A DNA stretch of 64,000 bases from Entomortierella parvispora (taxonomy: Eukaryota > Mortierellomycota > Mortierellomycetes > Mortierellales > Mortierellaceae): positions 2,108,001 to 2,172,000 of the forward strand of contig OY752143.1 in assembly GCA_963573315.1 (NCBI GenBank), read 5' to 3'. Below are positions 1 to 11,281 of this stretch, in pieces. The notes under the pieces are model-generated. The model saw nothing but the letters and a program-made list of their open reading frames with translations. It was not told the origin of the DNA and made no database searches. Numbering within the stretch: the stretch's first letter is position 1; each line of letters starts with the position of its first letter. Position numbers and translations under genes: made by a program.

Positions 1-1502
1 TAAGTACTTTTGTGAAAGGTTTGAAAAACAAGCTGCCGATGGATTAGATGGTTGCACAAAACGCGAAAAACAGCGCACGGACAGACAAAAGAACGTGTGC
101 GGGGGAGGGAAATGGTGGCAATTGAACCACCGGTCAAGAGGAAAACAACAGCTACAACAAGAGGTGAAGGGGGAAGGATAGAAGACAAGTAAATTTCAGA
201 ACCAAAACCAAAATGACAGAATGGAAAGTGTGTACATGGGAGAGAGCGAAAGATAGAAAGAAAAGTGTAAAGAGAGCAATTGGAGGTCAGAGAATTGCAC
301 CGGCAGCAGCAGGGAAAAAGTCTGCGAGTCACAACCCGGGTAAGAAGTGAAGTTGTTAAACTGCAGTAAGAGTGTACAGAAGAGTACCATAAAAACCGTG
401 AACGGAAGGGGGGGGGGGGGGGCAAGAGGAAGACGTGTGGACGGGGGTGTTCATCACCATGAACCCTTCGTGGATGGGAGAGTTGCGCGTGGCATAAAGG
501 TCTCTCTTCAAAGTTGACTAAAAATACATGCCAAAGAGACAGAGTCCGTTTTTTCTCTCCCACATGGATTCTAATTGGGAGTAGCCTTCTCTCTCTTCCG
601 AATAGCGAGAACAATTTCTTTTTTGGAACCAAGTCGAGCTTTTCTGTATGACGGAACGGAACGATGGTCAGCATTGGTCCTCTTTGCTCCTGGAGTGAAC
701 GAGAACAGCTTTTTGGCCGCCTGTCAGTCTTGCCGGGAATATAGAAGAAAGTGGCAACAGCCAAGTGGCCAAGGAGAGTATCAAAAAAAAAGGGAAAAAA
801 AAAGGAGAGCGCCGAGAAATTCTTGCCTTTTGTTCATGATTTTGGAGCCAAAGTGACATTAGGACGGGGCGAGTTACCAAGAGCAGGAGTTTCAGGGTCT
901 GCGGCATGCATTTGAGAAAGCAGTTTCTCTATCTCTCACTGAGCAGCTCGAGATCCCCGTCTCTCTCTCTTTCTCCTGGGACGCGGCACAGGTAATACAG
1001 CTGGTGGCTACAAATGGATATCTAGACGCCAAGCACAGGGGAAGTCACTCCCTGAAGAGCCCACATTCCTCCCCAGAGTTCACTGCGCGTGGAGTCGCCA
1101 ACCCGAGAAACTGGAGATTAATGTTTTTTTTATCGGCCGTTATCGAGTCCTCAGACGAGGCAGGATTCTATTCCGCGTAACGCAGTTCTTGTCATTCAAG
1201 TTCTTTTCTTATTTTTTGGACCAAGGAACCTTCTCAATGCACAAAAAAGGATTGGCACTTCATAATCAGGTTTGTAATCAAGCTGTGTCGTTTGCGCTGT
1301 GCTGATCCTTTGTTTGTAATGACGACCATTTTCCTTGCACTGATATCTTTTTACAGCGAGCATAGCGAGCCTTGGGAATATGGAGAAGCAGTTCTGGAGC
1401 CAGTTGTGCTTGTTGTTGACAAAATAAATTACAGGTGCACCGTTTATTGTACGATGGGTTATTTGGCGAGACGGAGAAGGAGAAGGTTGGGGTTGAAAAT
1501 AT
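1..1502. other. Left-edge non-coding region
   Basis: I recognise no gene here. The open frames are short, carry no family motif and are rich in simple sequence. A run of 15 G lies at 408-422 and A-rich stretches lie near 782-800. The right-hand part, next to 1503, should contain the 3' untranslated region of the SEC61 gamma gene, which is transcribed leftward. The remainder may be the flank of a gene beyond the window. Confidence 0.5.
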
Positions 1503-2147
1503 CTATGCTCCACCACTGTATCAAAAGAGGGTCAATGATGGGTATCCAGGTTCGCTTCATTCTGGGAAACACACTACACATGTCGATCATGTCAATAACT
1601 TTGCACTTACACAAGGATGTTGTTGATGGGGATGTGGATCAGCTTGACTACGAATCCAATAACGCCCATGACGAAGAAGCCCATGGAGACGGCCTGAGTG
1701 ATTTGCATGAACTCTGTAGGCAGGAGAAACAAAGAAAGAGCCATAATTAGTACAGGGCCTGGTTTTAGTTTGCGTCGAGGAATGTGTGATCCTGTATCCG
1801 CTGCACTGTCTCCTTCGTTGTTGATCCAGCGTTGGCTTGAAGAGTGCCTGCTCCTGGGTGTGGCATCCACTATAGCAGCTGTCACCTGCCATCAGCTTAT
1901 GGATATCGTCCTGTAGTCATTAGAGCGCAAGTCTCCGAGGGCTGATTCTAGATATGTGGATAGGTCCAGATAGCCGAGTATTCGCTGCAGAGAGACGAGA
2001 TGATGGCGCGGCCTCGCGATGAAGCGAGAGTCGAGGGAATGTACCTTTGCGATCGGGCTTTGTGCAGCGGCTGATGAATGCGACACCGTCCTTAAAGAAC
2101 TGCTTGGGACCCTCGATGGCGGTCTTTGCGAGCTCGTTGTTTTCCAT
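1503..2147 (-). CDS. SSS1: Sec61 translocon gamma subunit (Sss1 / SEC61G)
   Basis: This tail-anchored subunit clamps the Sec61 protein-conducting channel in the ER membrane. Three exons join in phase: 2045-2147, 1611-1713 and 1503-1515. They give 72 residues, the usual length for the family. The first exon carries the amphipathic start and the hallmark CTKPDRK, and the second carries the single membrane helix with [12 protein letters not shown]. The last exon is only 13 nt and supplies the final VGGA and a TAG stop, matching the conserved C-terminal glycines. Without this exon the protein would stop directly after NILV at an intron-encoded TAA. The gene is divergent from ADA2 across 455 bp. 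Identity is very secure. The tiny last exon is inferred from phase, a good GTAAGT donor, a TACAG acceptor and the family C-terminus. Confidence 0.93.
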
Positions 2148-2602
2148 TGTGTATGTGAAAGGAGGAGGAGGATGAAAGGGCAAGAGGATGAGTGGAGATG
2201 AAGGAAGGAAGGAGCAAAGGGCGAAAGAACGGACTGCAGGTGAAAAACGACAGCAGGAGGGGGGAAAGAGGGGTCGCGCAGGAATTGACCAATCAGAGGC
2301 AGACAGTGCGGCCTCGACGCGGTGCGTGGAAATAGCGGATTTGCACAAGCTTAACAGCCTTATTTCCATGCAGAAATGGCTACGATGACGGAGAGGGAGG
2401 TATTTGTCGTCGCACTTCCTGCGCACCAATGGGTCAGTGGGGACCCATGCACCGCCAGGGAGCTGCATTACCAAGGACAGCACAGCTGAACACAACCCAA
2501 CCAAACGAACTCCAGGGGTCAAGGAACAAGGAAGTTGCCACTTTCCATCTCCATTCTCATCCTCGCCATCACCAAACAAGTTGAAGAGCAGAACAATCCA
2601 GG
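2148..2602. promoter_or_regulatory. Divergent promoter region, SEC61 gamma / ADA2
   Basis: These 455 bp separate the two start codons and must hold both promoters. I see purine-rich repeats on the plus strand around 2190-2270 and no clear TATA box. A long minus-strand open frame continues upstream of the SEC61 gamma ATG into this region, but it has no family support and I treat it as leader sequence. Confidence 0.45.
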
Positions 2603-4898
2603 ATGACGGTCACGCATCGCAAACGCACGGCCAATGACGCGGAAAAGGACATCGGTGAGTCGAGCAGCCTGCCTGGATGGTGGCGATGATGAATTGTAAC
2701 AATGTAACAATGTCTCCAGAAGTCAGGAGAGCAGCCCATTGTTGGATTTTAATTCATGATGGGTTGCATCCAATTGCCCAACTTTGGTGGCAAAGTTGGC
2801 CCTCCAGAGTCTTGTGGGGCGGTGATATGGACCAAGCAAGCTCATGCAACATGTGACCCTGAAAAATATCTCGATAATAGCTGAGGCCGGAGTTAAATAC
2901 CATTGCGATCCATGCAGTCAAAACATCACGGATACAGTGCGGATAAGATGTGCGGTCTGTAGCGATTTTGACCTCTGTGTCAGCTGTTTCTGCAACGGAA
3001 CCGAGCTCGGCAAACACAAAAACTGGCACGACTATCGAGTCATGGTAAGTCATCGACTTGGAACAAAAAGGCATGGCATGTGTTTGGTATACTATGATCA
3101 CAGATTAACATTCTGGCGGTGTTCTTTTTCTAGGAACAACATTCTTTCCCTATATTTGAAAATGACTGGGGCGCTGATGAAGAGTTGCTATTGATCGAGG
3201 GAGCAACCAACTTTGGTATCGGAAACTGGCAGGATATTGCCGATCACGTCGGTTCAAAATCAAGGGACGAATGTGAAGCCCATTACCTTCAAGTCTATGT
3301 CAACAGCGAGACATGGCCACTACCTGTGAGTTGGGATATCATGAATGGCACATGGTCCTCTTAGGGTCGTAATGGGTCTAACCGCAGTTGGCTTCTAAAA
3401 TAGGATCTGCATCGAACTTTTGACATGGACCCCGAGGCAGTTTCTGCTCGCAAGAAGCAGCGCTTAGCGATGCGTGTTAACAGAGTGCCAGGTAAGCCCC
3501 CGAGTGCCCCCCTTTTTGACTTCGTATAACGTGAACGAATCACTAAAGATATTGTTACTACTCCATCCTCCTTCAATATCTAGCCCCTGCCAAAGCCCAA
3601 AAGGTAATTGGCGCTCATGCTTTAGAAAAACCGTGCGAAATGAAAACATGCCCACTAACTTGTCCTCGAAACTGCTGCCATTAACAGCCAATGACAAGTC
3701 AGCCTGCAAACCACGAGATTGCTGGATACATGCCTGGGCGTTTGGAGTTCGAAACAGAATACGAGAACGATGCGGAGCAGGCAGTGAAAGATATGGTCTT
3801 CAGTGAGGACGACCCACCGGAAGAAGTTGGTACGTAGTGTGAAATGAGACTCGGTTCTTCTCTGACTAGCAATCCTCTAACAAGTGTCAATTACCACTCT
3901 AGATCTCAAGTTGATGGTCTTGGAGATCTATAATACCAAGCTGTCTAAGAGACTGGAGCGGAGAAAGTTTGTGTTTGACCGAGGATTTCTAGAGTACAAA
4001 AAGGTAAATCTCGAGTCTAACATGGGTGAACTGTTCACCTTGTACCTTGGTCGCCACGTTAACACATCTCTCCATGAATACGTAGAATCAAATGATGGAG
4101 AAGAAGCGGTCTTCACGGGAGCGTGATGTGATCAACAACGTGCGCGTTTTTGCCCAGCTTCAGACACCGGAGGACCACGACAAATTCGTGGATGGTCTGC
4201 TTAAAGAGATGCAGCTACGAGACAAGATCGCAGAGTTGCAAGAGTTCCGAGAGAACGGACTGACAACACTTGCGGCGGGCCAAGACTACCTTCGTGATAA
4301 AGCCAACAAGGTACGTTTCTTTGGAGCGAGAATGTGTGTCTCGATTTTACAGTATCTAATCAAAAACTGCTTCCTTAATTTTCAGCATACGAGTCTACGA
4401 CATATCACTTCCAGAGATGGTGCCTCACATGATCGCCGAAATGCCCGCCCACTTCCGCCGCGAATGGCTGTCGACGAGGTACGTTGATTAGAGCTACTAT
4501 ACATTTTTGCTCTAATTTCTTGTAACATTGCCAAATGAAACTCGATAGTAAACTAGATATTGTTCTTCTTTGCCCTTGCATAGACACCTTCTCCACGTGG
4601 TTCAGCTGCTGGTAGCAAGGGCGCGCCCGTGATTCGCAAGCCAGCCAACCCATTGAATATCCAGAACGCTGAAGGAATTCACTTGTTGACTGTTCCTGAA
4701 CAAGCTCTGTGCTCTACCCTCCGAATCTTCCCCAAATCGTACATGATCATCAAGGAGCAACTGCTGAAGGAGCATGCTCGCCTAGGAGGACTGAAGCGCC
4801 GACAGGCACGTGAGCTGATCAAGATTGACGTGAACAAGACGGGCAAGATTTATGATTTTTTTGTCGAGGCAGGGTGGATTCAGAACTCGGATGCTTGA
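2603..4898 (+). CDS. ADA2: SAGA/ADA transcriptional adaptor Ada2
   Basis: Ada2 binds and stimulates the Gcn5 histone acetyltransferase in the SAGA and ADA complexes in the nucleus. Ten exons join in phase: 2603-2654, 2881-3044, 3134-3325, 3404-3491, 3584-3603, 3688-3829, 3903-4003, 4086-4310, 4386-4478 and 4584-4898. They give 463 residues, close to the yeast and human lengths. Residues about 20-72 form a ZZ zinc finger with paired cysteines (YHCDPC, RCAVC, LCVSC). A SANT/Myb domain follows with [12 protein letters not shown] and [10 protein letters not shown] central basic coiled segment (about 210-330) comes next, and the C-terminus is a SWIRM domain ending in FFVEAGWI. Exon 5 is only 20 nt. 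SGF11, a subunit of another SAGA module, lies 29 kb away, which may be chance. Confidence 0.95.
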
Positions 4899-5731
4899 TT
4901 ATGGTCAGACCAAACAGTGTATTTTTCTTTGTATTTTATTAAAGGTGACTTTGCGTGTCCTTGTCATGTCCTTGTCCAAACCCGAGTTGCGTGGGAGGTG
5001 GGAGCAAAAAAAGCTGGAAAAAGTCGAGGCTGTTTTCTTCTCTGTCCAGCGTGCACAAGAAATGAACAAAAATTATTTTCACAAGGAAGCCATGGTCGCA
5101 CAACAACGGCCAAGACACAAAAAGGTACAGTACAACAGTAAATTGGTCCTTGGTCGCGTCAGTTTTGTAAAGCCGACAGGTTCCAGGCCAGGAGCTGTCT
5201 GTTCGAAAGGCGCCAGCCTCTATCGTCAAGGACAGCACTCTCTTTTCTTTCTGCTAGAGGCACTTCATGGCCCCAGTCTCCACACCTACAGGAAATAGGG
5301 TTGGCGAGACGATGCCCTCCACACGCATGTAGACTATCTCTTGTACATGAGCACCGAGTCGGGCCAACTTTGTTGGATCCCAAAAGAGATGTCCATCCGC
5401 GAGGCGAGGCGAGTGGTGAGCCAGCGGTGTGCTCTCGAGAGCACTCTGTATGGGCCCTCTCCACTACACAGTATGGCAGGTGCATCCTAAAGCGATAATT
5501 CGGATGCTCACCCCCCTTGTGCAATTGAGCTGGCTGCTGTCCCCAACAACCAGTCGATGGCCGTTCGTCCCTTCCTCCACACTCTTCTGCCTCAAGGACA
5601 TTCGTGCTTACTCACTCTTCCTCTCTCTCTCTCTCTTTTTTTTCCTTTCTTCTTATTTTGTCCGAACCCTGTCTTTTAAGTCCTGTACTTGCCCCCTTAT
5701 TCCTTCTTTCTCTCATCCATTCCTCATCTCC
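4899..5731. other. ADA2 terminator region and promoter of the MIT-domain gene
   Basis: I recognise no gene in this interval. Open frames on both strands (for example 4939-5238 minus and 5159-5524 minus) overlap each other and carry no domain. From about 5590 to 5731 the plus strand becomes strongly pyrimidine-rich directly before the next start codon, as is common for fungal leaders. Confidence 0.45.
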
Positions 5732-8700
5732 ATGACCCCGGCTCCAACCAAGGCCATGAGATCAACTACCGTCTCAGCCATGCAGCCATCAGTCTACCCC
5801 CCGCCATCTGGTCCCCCACCCCAGCTTCCACCAGGTCATCCATCTCACCCTAGCCAGTTTCATTCTATGCCCGCTTTCCAACCGCAGCAGTACCAGCAGT
5901 ACGTTCCTCAGCAAGGATATCATCCCAGCTCCTATCAACAGCAACCAATTCTTCAGGGGTACCCAACGTACCAACAAGACACGCGTAGTTCGCTTGTTCC
6001 TGCTTCGGCTGCTGCTCCACCACCCATTTCGACTGGACCCTTGAGACCTGCGTCAGCGGAGAGACAGGAGAGTTGGTCGGATGGAGGATGGCGCGCGATC
6101 TTTGATGCGGCGCTAGTCAAGGCTCAGCAAGCGGTCCAGTTGGACGAGCTCGGCGAAAGCAGCACTGCCTCGGGCCTGTACCAACAAGCGGCTAACGATC
6201 TGGGCCGGGTCATTCCCCTGTGTGGGAGCGAAAAAAAGAAGCAGTCGATGCTTGCTATTGTAAGTCTTGATGAATCTGACTCCGGCAAAAGCAGTGAACA
6301 TCACCCGACGCACCATGAGAAAATGAACGTCCGCTCGTTCGATGTGGAGAAGAAGGCGGGGTTTCACTGAGGACGAGAAGAAGGGAGACAAGTTGACATT
6401 GAATGCCATTTGCTCACCCAATCCTCCTTTTTTACCCACAGCAAGCGATCTACCTCGACCGTGTCTTACAGCTGAAGAACCCTCAGTCCAAAAAGACCGA
6501 AGCTGAACCTGCACTTGCACCAGCGTCAGCTCCCACGCCTTCTCGTATCCAGCCCCTGCCTCAGGCACTGCCTGCACCAATCCCAACATCACCGCAATCT
6601 AATGGACAGGGAATGGGTGCCTATGGCCTTGAGGATGAAGACGAGGAGACGTACCAGCCGCAGGATGATTACCTACTCGCCCAGTATCAACAATACAACA
6701 TGACTCAATTCCAACATCAGCAGCTATATCAGCAGCAACAACAACCACAGGACATGGATCGAGGATTAACGACTATGGGCAAGAAGCGCTCAATGACCCA
6801 GCCTTCTGCCCCTCATCCCCCAGAGTTCCTCCAGCAGTGTACGATGACCGCCTATAATGGATTTGATGACCCTTCCTACGGCGAGTACAGCTCTGGGAGC
6901 TACAACCCTGCTTCTTTCAATGGTGCCACAGCTACACCCAGTCCCCCTCCCCCAGCTCTCTCGGTACCGTCTATCTTCAAGACGGACGTAAAAGAGGAGC
7001 AGGAATCGTCAAAGTCGTCATCTTCGCGTTGGAAGCCATTTGGAAAGAAAAAATCAAAGTCATTCTCTCATAGCGAGCCACAACCTTCAGGTCCTTATGT
7101 ACCCCCGAATGATTACGAGATTCCTGTACCTGCGTTCCCGAACTCGATTCTGCCTCTTGAGTCCACGCAAGGGACTATGAACAGCAGTGTCCCCAACCAC
7201 TTTGGCATGGATCCACTTAAACACAATAGTTCATATGCTTCGCAACATGCTGGTTGGTTCATGGGCGAATCAGAGAGTCCCTTGCCAGATGAAAATGGGT
7301 TCAAGAAAAGCAACATATACATTGACGACGAGGATGAGGGCGTGGATCCATACTATATTGCCGACACAAAGGGTCGAGCACATGCATTCGAGGGAAAGGT
7401 AGAGTATTTTTTTTCATTTTCCCCAAGGGCATGTTCCATTTTGCATTTCGTACAAGTTCTGGCGCTAAACTAGTTTATATTTGGACTAATGGACAACTAT
7501 AGAACGACTCAAAGACGAAGGCCGCTCCACCAAAGGAGGTTGCCGTAGCCCCATTGCGCATCAAACCGGCTACTCAACACACAGGAGCCTCATTCGCTTC
7601 GGACAAGCCTTTCTCTCCAACGTTTTCACCACAAGAATTTAGACAACAACAGGACCGCAGTCAGAGCTTTGGGTATGCTCAGGAGCCTATCCAGGGGACG
7701 TACTATTCGCAAGAGTCAGTGGATATGCAGTCAAACGACCTAGGGCATATCATGAATCACCAAAATGAAGATAGCCTTGAATACTATCAACATCAGCATC
7801 TTCAGCAGCGACAGCAACAGTTGCATGATCAGCAGCAAGTGCAGCAACAACTACAGCAGCAACTTCTGCAACAACAATACCAATCCCAGCAACAGCAAGA
7901 ATACCAACCCCAGCAACAGCAGCAACAGCAACACCAGCAACAAGAGCAATCGCAGCAGCAACCACAACAGCCCCAACAGAATGGTTCTACACATGGGCGT
8001 GACCTCGAAATGATGTTGTCAATCACGTCTACACCAGGGCTGGGGTCAGATTTCGTACTGGAGGCCGAGCAAAGGCAAGAGTCAGTAGAGCAAGACGAAT
8101 CAAAGTCAAAGCGCAACTGGTTTGGGAAAAAGAAGAAAAAGGACTCGACACCGGCGCCAGCAGACAAGCTAGACGATGTGGCCAAGTTAATGGACGAGGC
8201 TTTGTTTGGAGGCTCAACATCTTCCTCTAGTCGAAAGAACAAGGATAAGAGCAAGGAAGTCGATGAGACGCCTGCACCAATGATGGCTGAGATTCAGGAG
8301 GTATCTACGCCCACGGCTACAGGACCATTCATTGCTCCGCGCAAGGACTCGCTGGTCGAGTACGAAGGACGGCTATCGTACACTGGGGGTCATGCATCTA
8401 GTGTTGATGCTGGCTCTAAAGAAGACCCTCGCCACACGTCTTACGTCAAGGAGAGGACACGCCCACCTGTAATAGCTCCCATCCAAGCCGCTCACATTTC
8501 ACATTCTGATACTCTGCTGCCCAGTGCCGCCGATCCGATGTCTTTGCCTCTTGCAATGCCTCCAATCCAAGCACCAGTGAAGTACTCCCCAAGGACAACA
8601 TACATACCCTCTCCCAAGAAGCAACCGACCCATGTCGAAGAAGTTGTGTCCACACCAATGTCACTGACTTCCGGCCTGCCTGAATATAATCCTGAATCCG

Positions 8701-10898
8701 CACAACTGCAAGGATCTGATGCGTTGCTATCCGAACCTCTTTCGCCTACCACGGACTCTCTGAAAAAAACGAAAGCCAAACCTTTTAATCTGTTCAAGAG
8801 CAAGAAAAGCAACAGTAGCAAGCTCAGTCTTGAGCAAGATCCAGGAACGCCCCTTTCTCCAACATTTAACTCCTTTGGGGAAGATGCACGGTCGATGCAC
8901 AGCGACAAAAAGAGCTCAGTCCACAGCAATGACCGACGTGCAGCAGTGGACCCTGTTCCTACCACGAAGGACATCAAGAAGAAGCGCGAGAGCGATGAGT
9001 ACGTGCCATATGAGTACCAGGAGGAGCTAGAAGGTCCATTGATGGAGAGAGTAGAAGTTCCTGAGAATCGAGACGTTATTGGCTTTGTCATGGTAAGAAT
9101 ATGCCTGTTACCTTTCATGGTTAGTCCTATGATGTTATTAACTATTCCTCCGCTTTCGACTTGATAGCCCGTCGAGGAGATCATTGATTACACCCTTGAA
9201 GGGAATGAAGACGCCGCGCTTGATAACTGGGATTCTTGGGTGAATCAGCTCGAGTCCTTCGAAAAGGTGTTGTCGGACAAGGGTATGAAGAAGGACAAGG
9301 GCAAGAAAGCAAAGAAGTCCAAGAAGGACAAGGAAAAGGAAAAACAAGAAGCTTTGGCCGCAGCTGCCGCAGTTGCTACTGCTGGCACGAACTCTTCGTC
9401 CTCATCCCCATTCAGCTCTTTGAAGGCAAACAGATCCAGCATCTTCGGTAGCAGCACCGGTCGCCAAAGTACAAGCACTGCTTTTGATGACGACCCACAT
9501 CGCCGCCAGTCAAGTGTTTCGCAAGGAGATGAAAGCACGCCATTGTCGCACAGGCACTCCTTCCAATCCTCCAGATCGACTGTCATTCTTGACGGAGAGC
9601 AGGTTCACGTTCTGCAAGCCAAGAAGAGATGGTGGAACCCAAAGCGCAAGGAGACCACCTCTATGTACAGCGTGTCAGATACATTCTCGGTGTCAGAGAC
9701 GGATCAGGAGCGCTATTTGTCAACGTTGCTGCAAAATCATCAGGATCAACAGCGACCGGCCTCCGGCGATTCAAGCCAGACTAAAAGTGCGGATCTACCA
9801 GCGAATGACACTGAGCGGGAGGATGCGCTTGCAGCTCTCTTGGAAAACAGCAAGGAGGTCATGTCCTTGCCGATCCCGGCAATCTTGTCGCCCTCCTCTT
9901 CATTTGCGACAACCCAGGAAATCGAACCCTTTAATGATGTTGGCATGGCGAACTCCTACGAGCATGCCCCAGCTGTGACAACCACTCCCGAACCAACTCC
10001 TATCGTTGAATCCACAGAACGCCTAACCACGACAGTTGCAAAAGAACCTCAGACAGCGACAGCCGCCACAATTGCACCAAAGGTCAAAGCAGCCAAGAGT
10101 AACAAGCCCAAACTCCTTCCGATTTCAACACCTTTGGCACAGATCCTGGAGATTTCCAACCCTGAGGAATTGTGGCAATATGTCCAACAGGCAAAGACGT
10201 ATGCCGCCACGAGAATGAACAAGGGCGACAAACGATCCGCGGCAATTGCACTCAAGAGAGCACAGGCACTTGAGTCTCGCTGGCAAGAGATTTTGCTGGA
10301 GATGGCGTCCAGTGATGAGGAAGATGATGAGCTTCTGGATGATGATGACGATGACGACGAGGACGAGGACGACTCTAACGAGGAAGATACCCCGACTGCA
10401 GTTGCTCCTTCAAAAGTACCAACTGCGTCACTTGTTGTTGCCCCTGTCATCACTACCGCAGTCCCCTCTGCACCGCTGGCACCTGCAGAAAGCGATGGTG
10501 AGGATGTGGATCGTAGCCGGATTCTTCGACCACCCACCAGTCGAAGTGACAGTGCCCCAGACATGTACTCCAAGTACAAGGTTATCAATAAGCTTCCTCA
10601 AACCCCTAAAGATGAATCAAGCCCGGCTGAGAAGCCTGTGGAAGCAAACAAGGACGACTGTCTTTCAGGGGACGACGGAAGATTGGGGCCGGAGGCGACC
10701 ATGGATGAAATGTTGGCCTCGACCAACAAGGACCATCTTCAGTTCTATATTCAACGGTTGAAGACGGACACTGTGGCCAAGGCTCGAAAGGGAAGCAAGT
10801 TTGCAGCTTTGGAGGGCATGAAGAACGTCAAGGTCCTGCAGCAGCGGCTGAACGAGCTAGAGGAGCAGTCGGAGGAAGGCGCAGTAGAGGCATCGTAG
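5732..10898 (+). CDS. Large MIT-domain, glutamine-rich protein
   Basis: Four exons join in phase: 5732-6259, 6442-7398, 7503-9092 and 9168-10898. They give 1601 residues. The N-terminus is Pro/Gln-rich. Residues about 113-195 look like an MIT three-helix domain (AALVKAQQAVQLDE and YLDRVLQLKN), split by the first intron. MIT domains usually bind ESCRT-III tails or microtubule-linked partners. Residues about 595-653 are a long CAG/CAA glutamine tract. Repeated basic patches of WFGKKKKK and LFKSKK type are scattered through the middle. Residues about 1345-1400 form a second helical segment with WQYVQQAKTYAATRM. An Asp/Glu run follows near 1407-1431, and a charged helix ends the protein. The start is the first good ATG after a pyrimidine-rich leader; the frame is open further upstream. 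A trafficking or adaptor role is inferred only. Confidence 0.8.
7797..7980 (+). repeat. CAG/CAA glutamine-coding microsatellite
   Basis: An imperfect run of CAG and CAA codons inside exon 3 of the MIT-domain gene encodes mostly glutamine with a few His, Leu, Tyr and Ser. The mix of both Gln codons should make it more length-stable than a pure CAG array. Open frames read through it on the opposite strand are repeat shadows. Confidence 0.9.
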
Positions 10899-11281
10899 AC
10901 TGAGCAATAATAATGATGACGCGCTTTCTTCTTGCAGGGGACATTGAGACAGTTGCAGCTTGTATCGAAGGATCATTCCCGAGAGAAGAATAGAAGAGAG
11001 AACAGAGAAAGGACAACAGAAAGTGCTCCTACTGAGCAGACGCACTGCAACCAGAACAAAAGAGACGGAATCCTTGCCTTCTTAAGGGTCCACGTCCCTC
11101 TGGGCACAGAAAGATGACCCTCTGGAGCACACATCCACATCATTGCTCCTTTCTTTGTTCACCCCCCACACCCCTACCCTCCGCCCTACCGCAGCTAGCC
11201 CCTTCCCCTTCCCTTCCCCTCCGCCCCCTACCCTTCCCTTCTCCCCCAAACCCAACACCCTCAAGACCTTACACCACCACC
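10899..11281. promoter_or_regulatory. Intergenic region before XRN1 with pyrimidine-rich leader
   Basis: The left part is purine-rich on the plus strand and probably holds the 3' end of the MIT-domain transcript. From about 11150 to 11275 the plus strand is almost purely C and T, with repeated CCCTTCCC blocks, and ends in ACCACCACC right before the XRN1 ATG. That is a favourable start context. Confidence 0.5.

Noticed and set aside
5429-5731. In-frame upstream extension of the MIT-domain protein
   Set aside because: It is encoded by a pyrimidine-rich leader and gives a Leu/Phe/Ser-rich stretch with no conservation cue.
7750-8254. Minus-strand frames rich in Cys or Ala/Val over the glutamine tract
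   Set aside because: They are mirror readings of the CAG/CAA repeat inside a clear coding exon on the plus strand.
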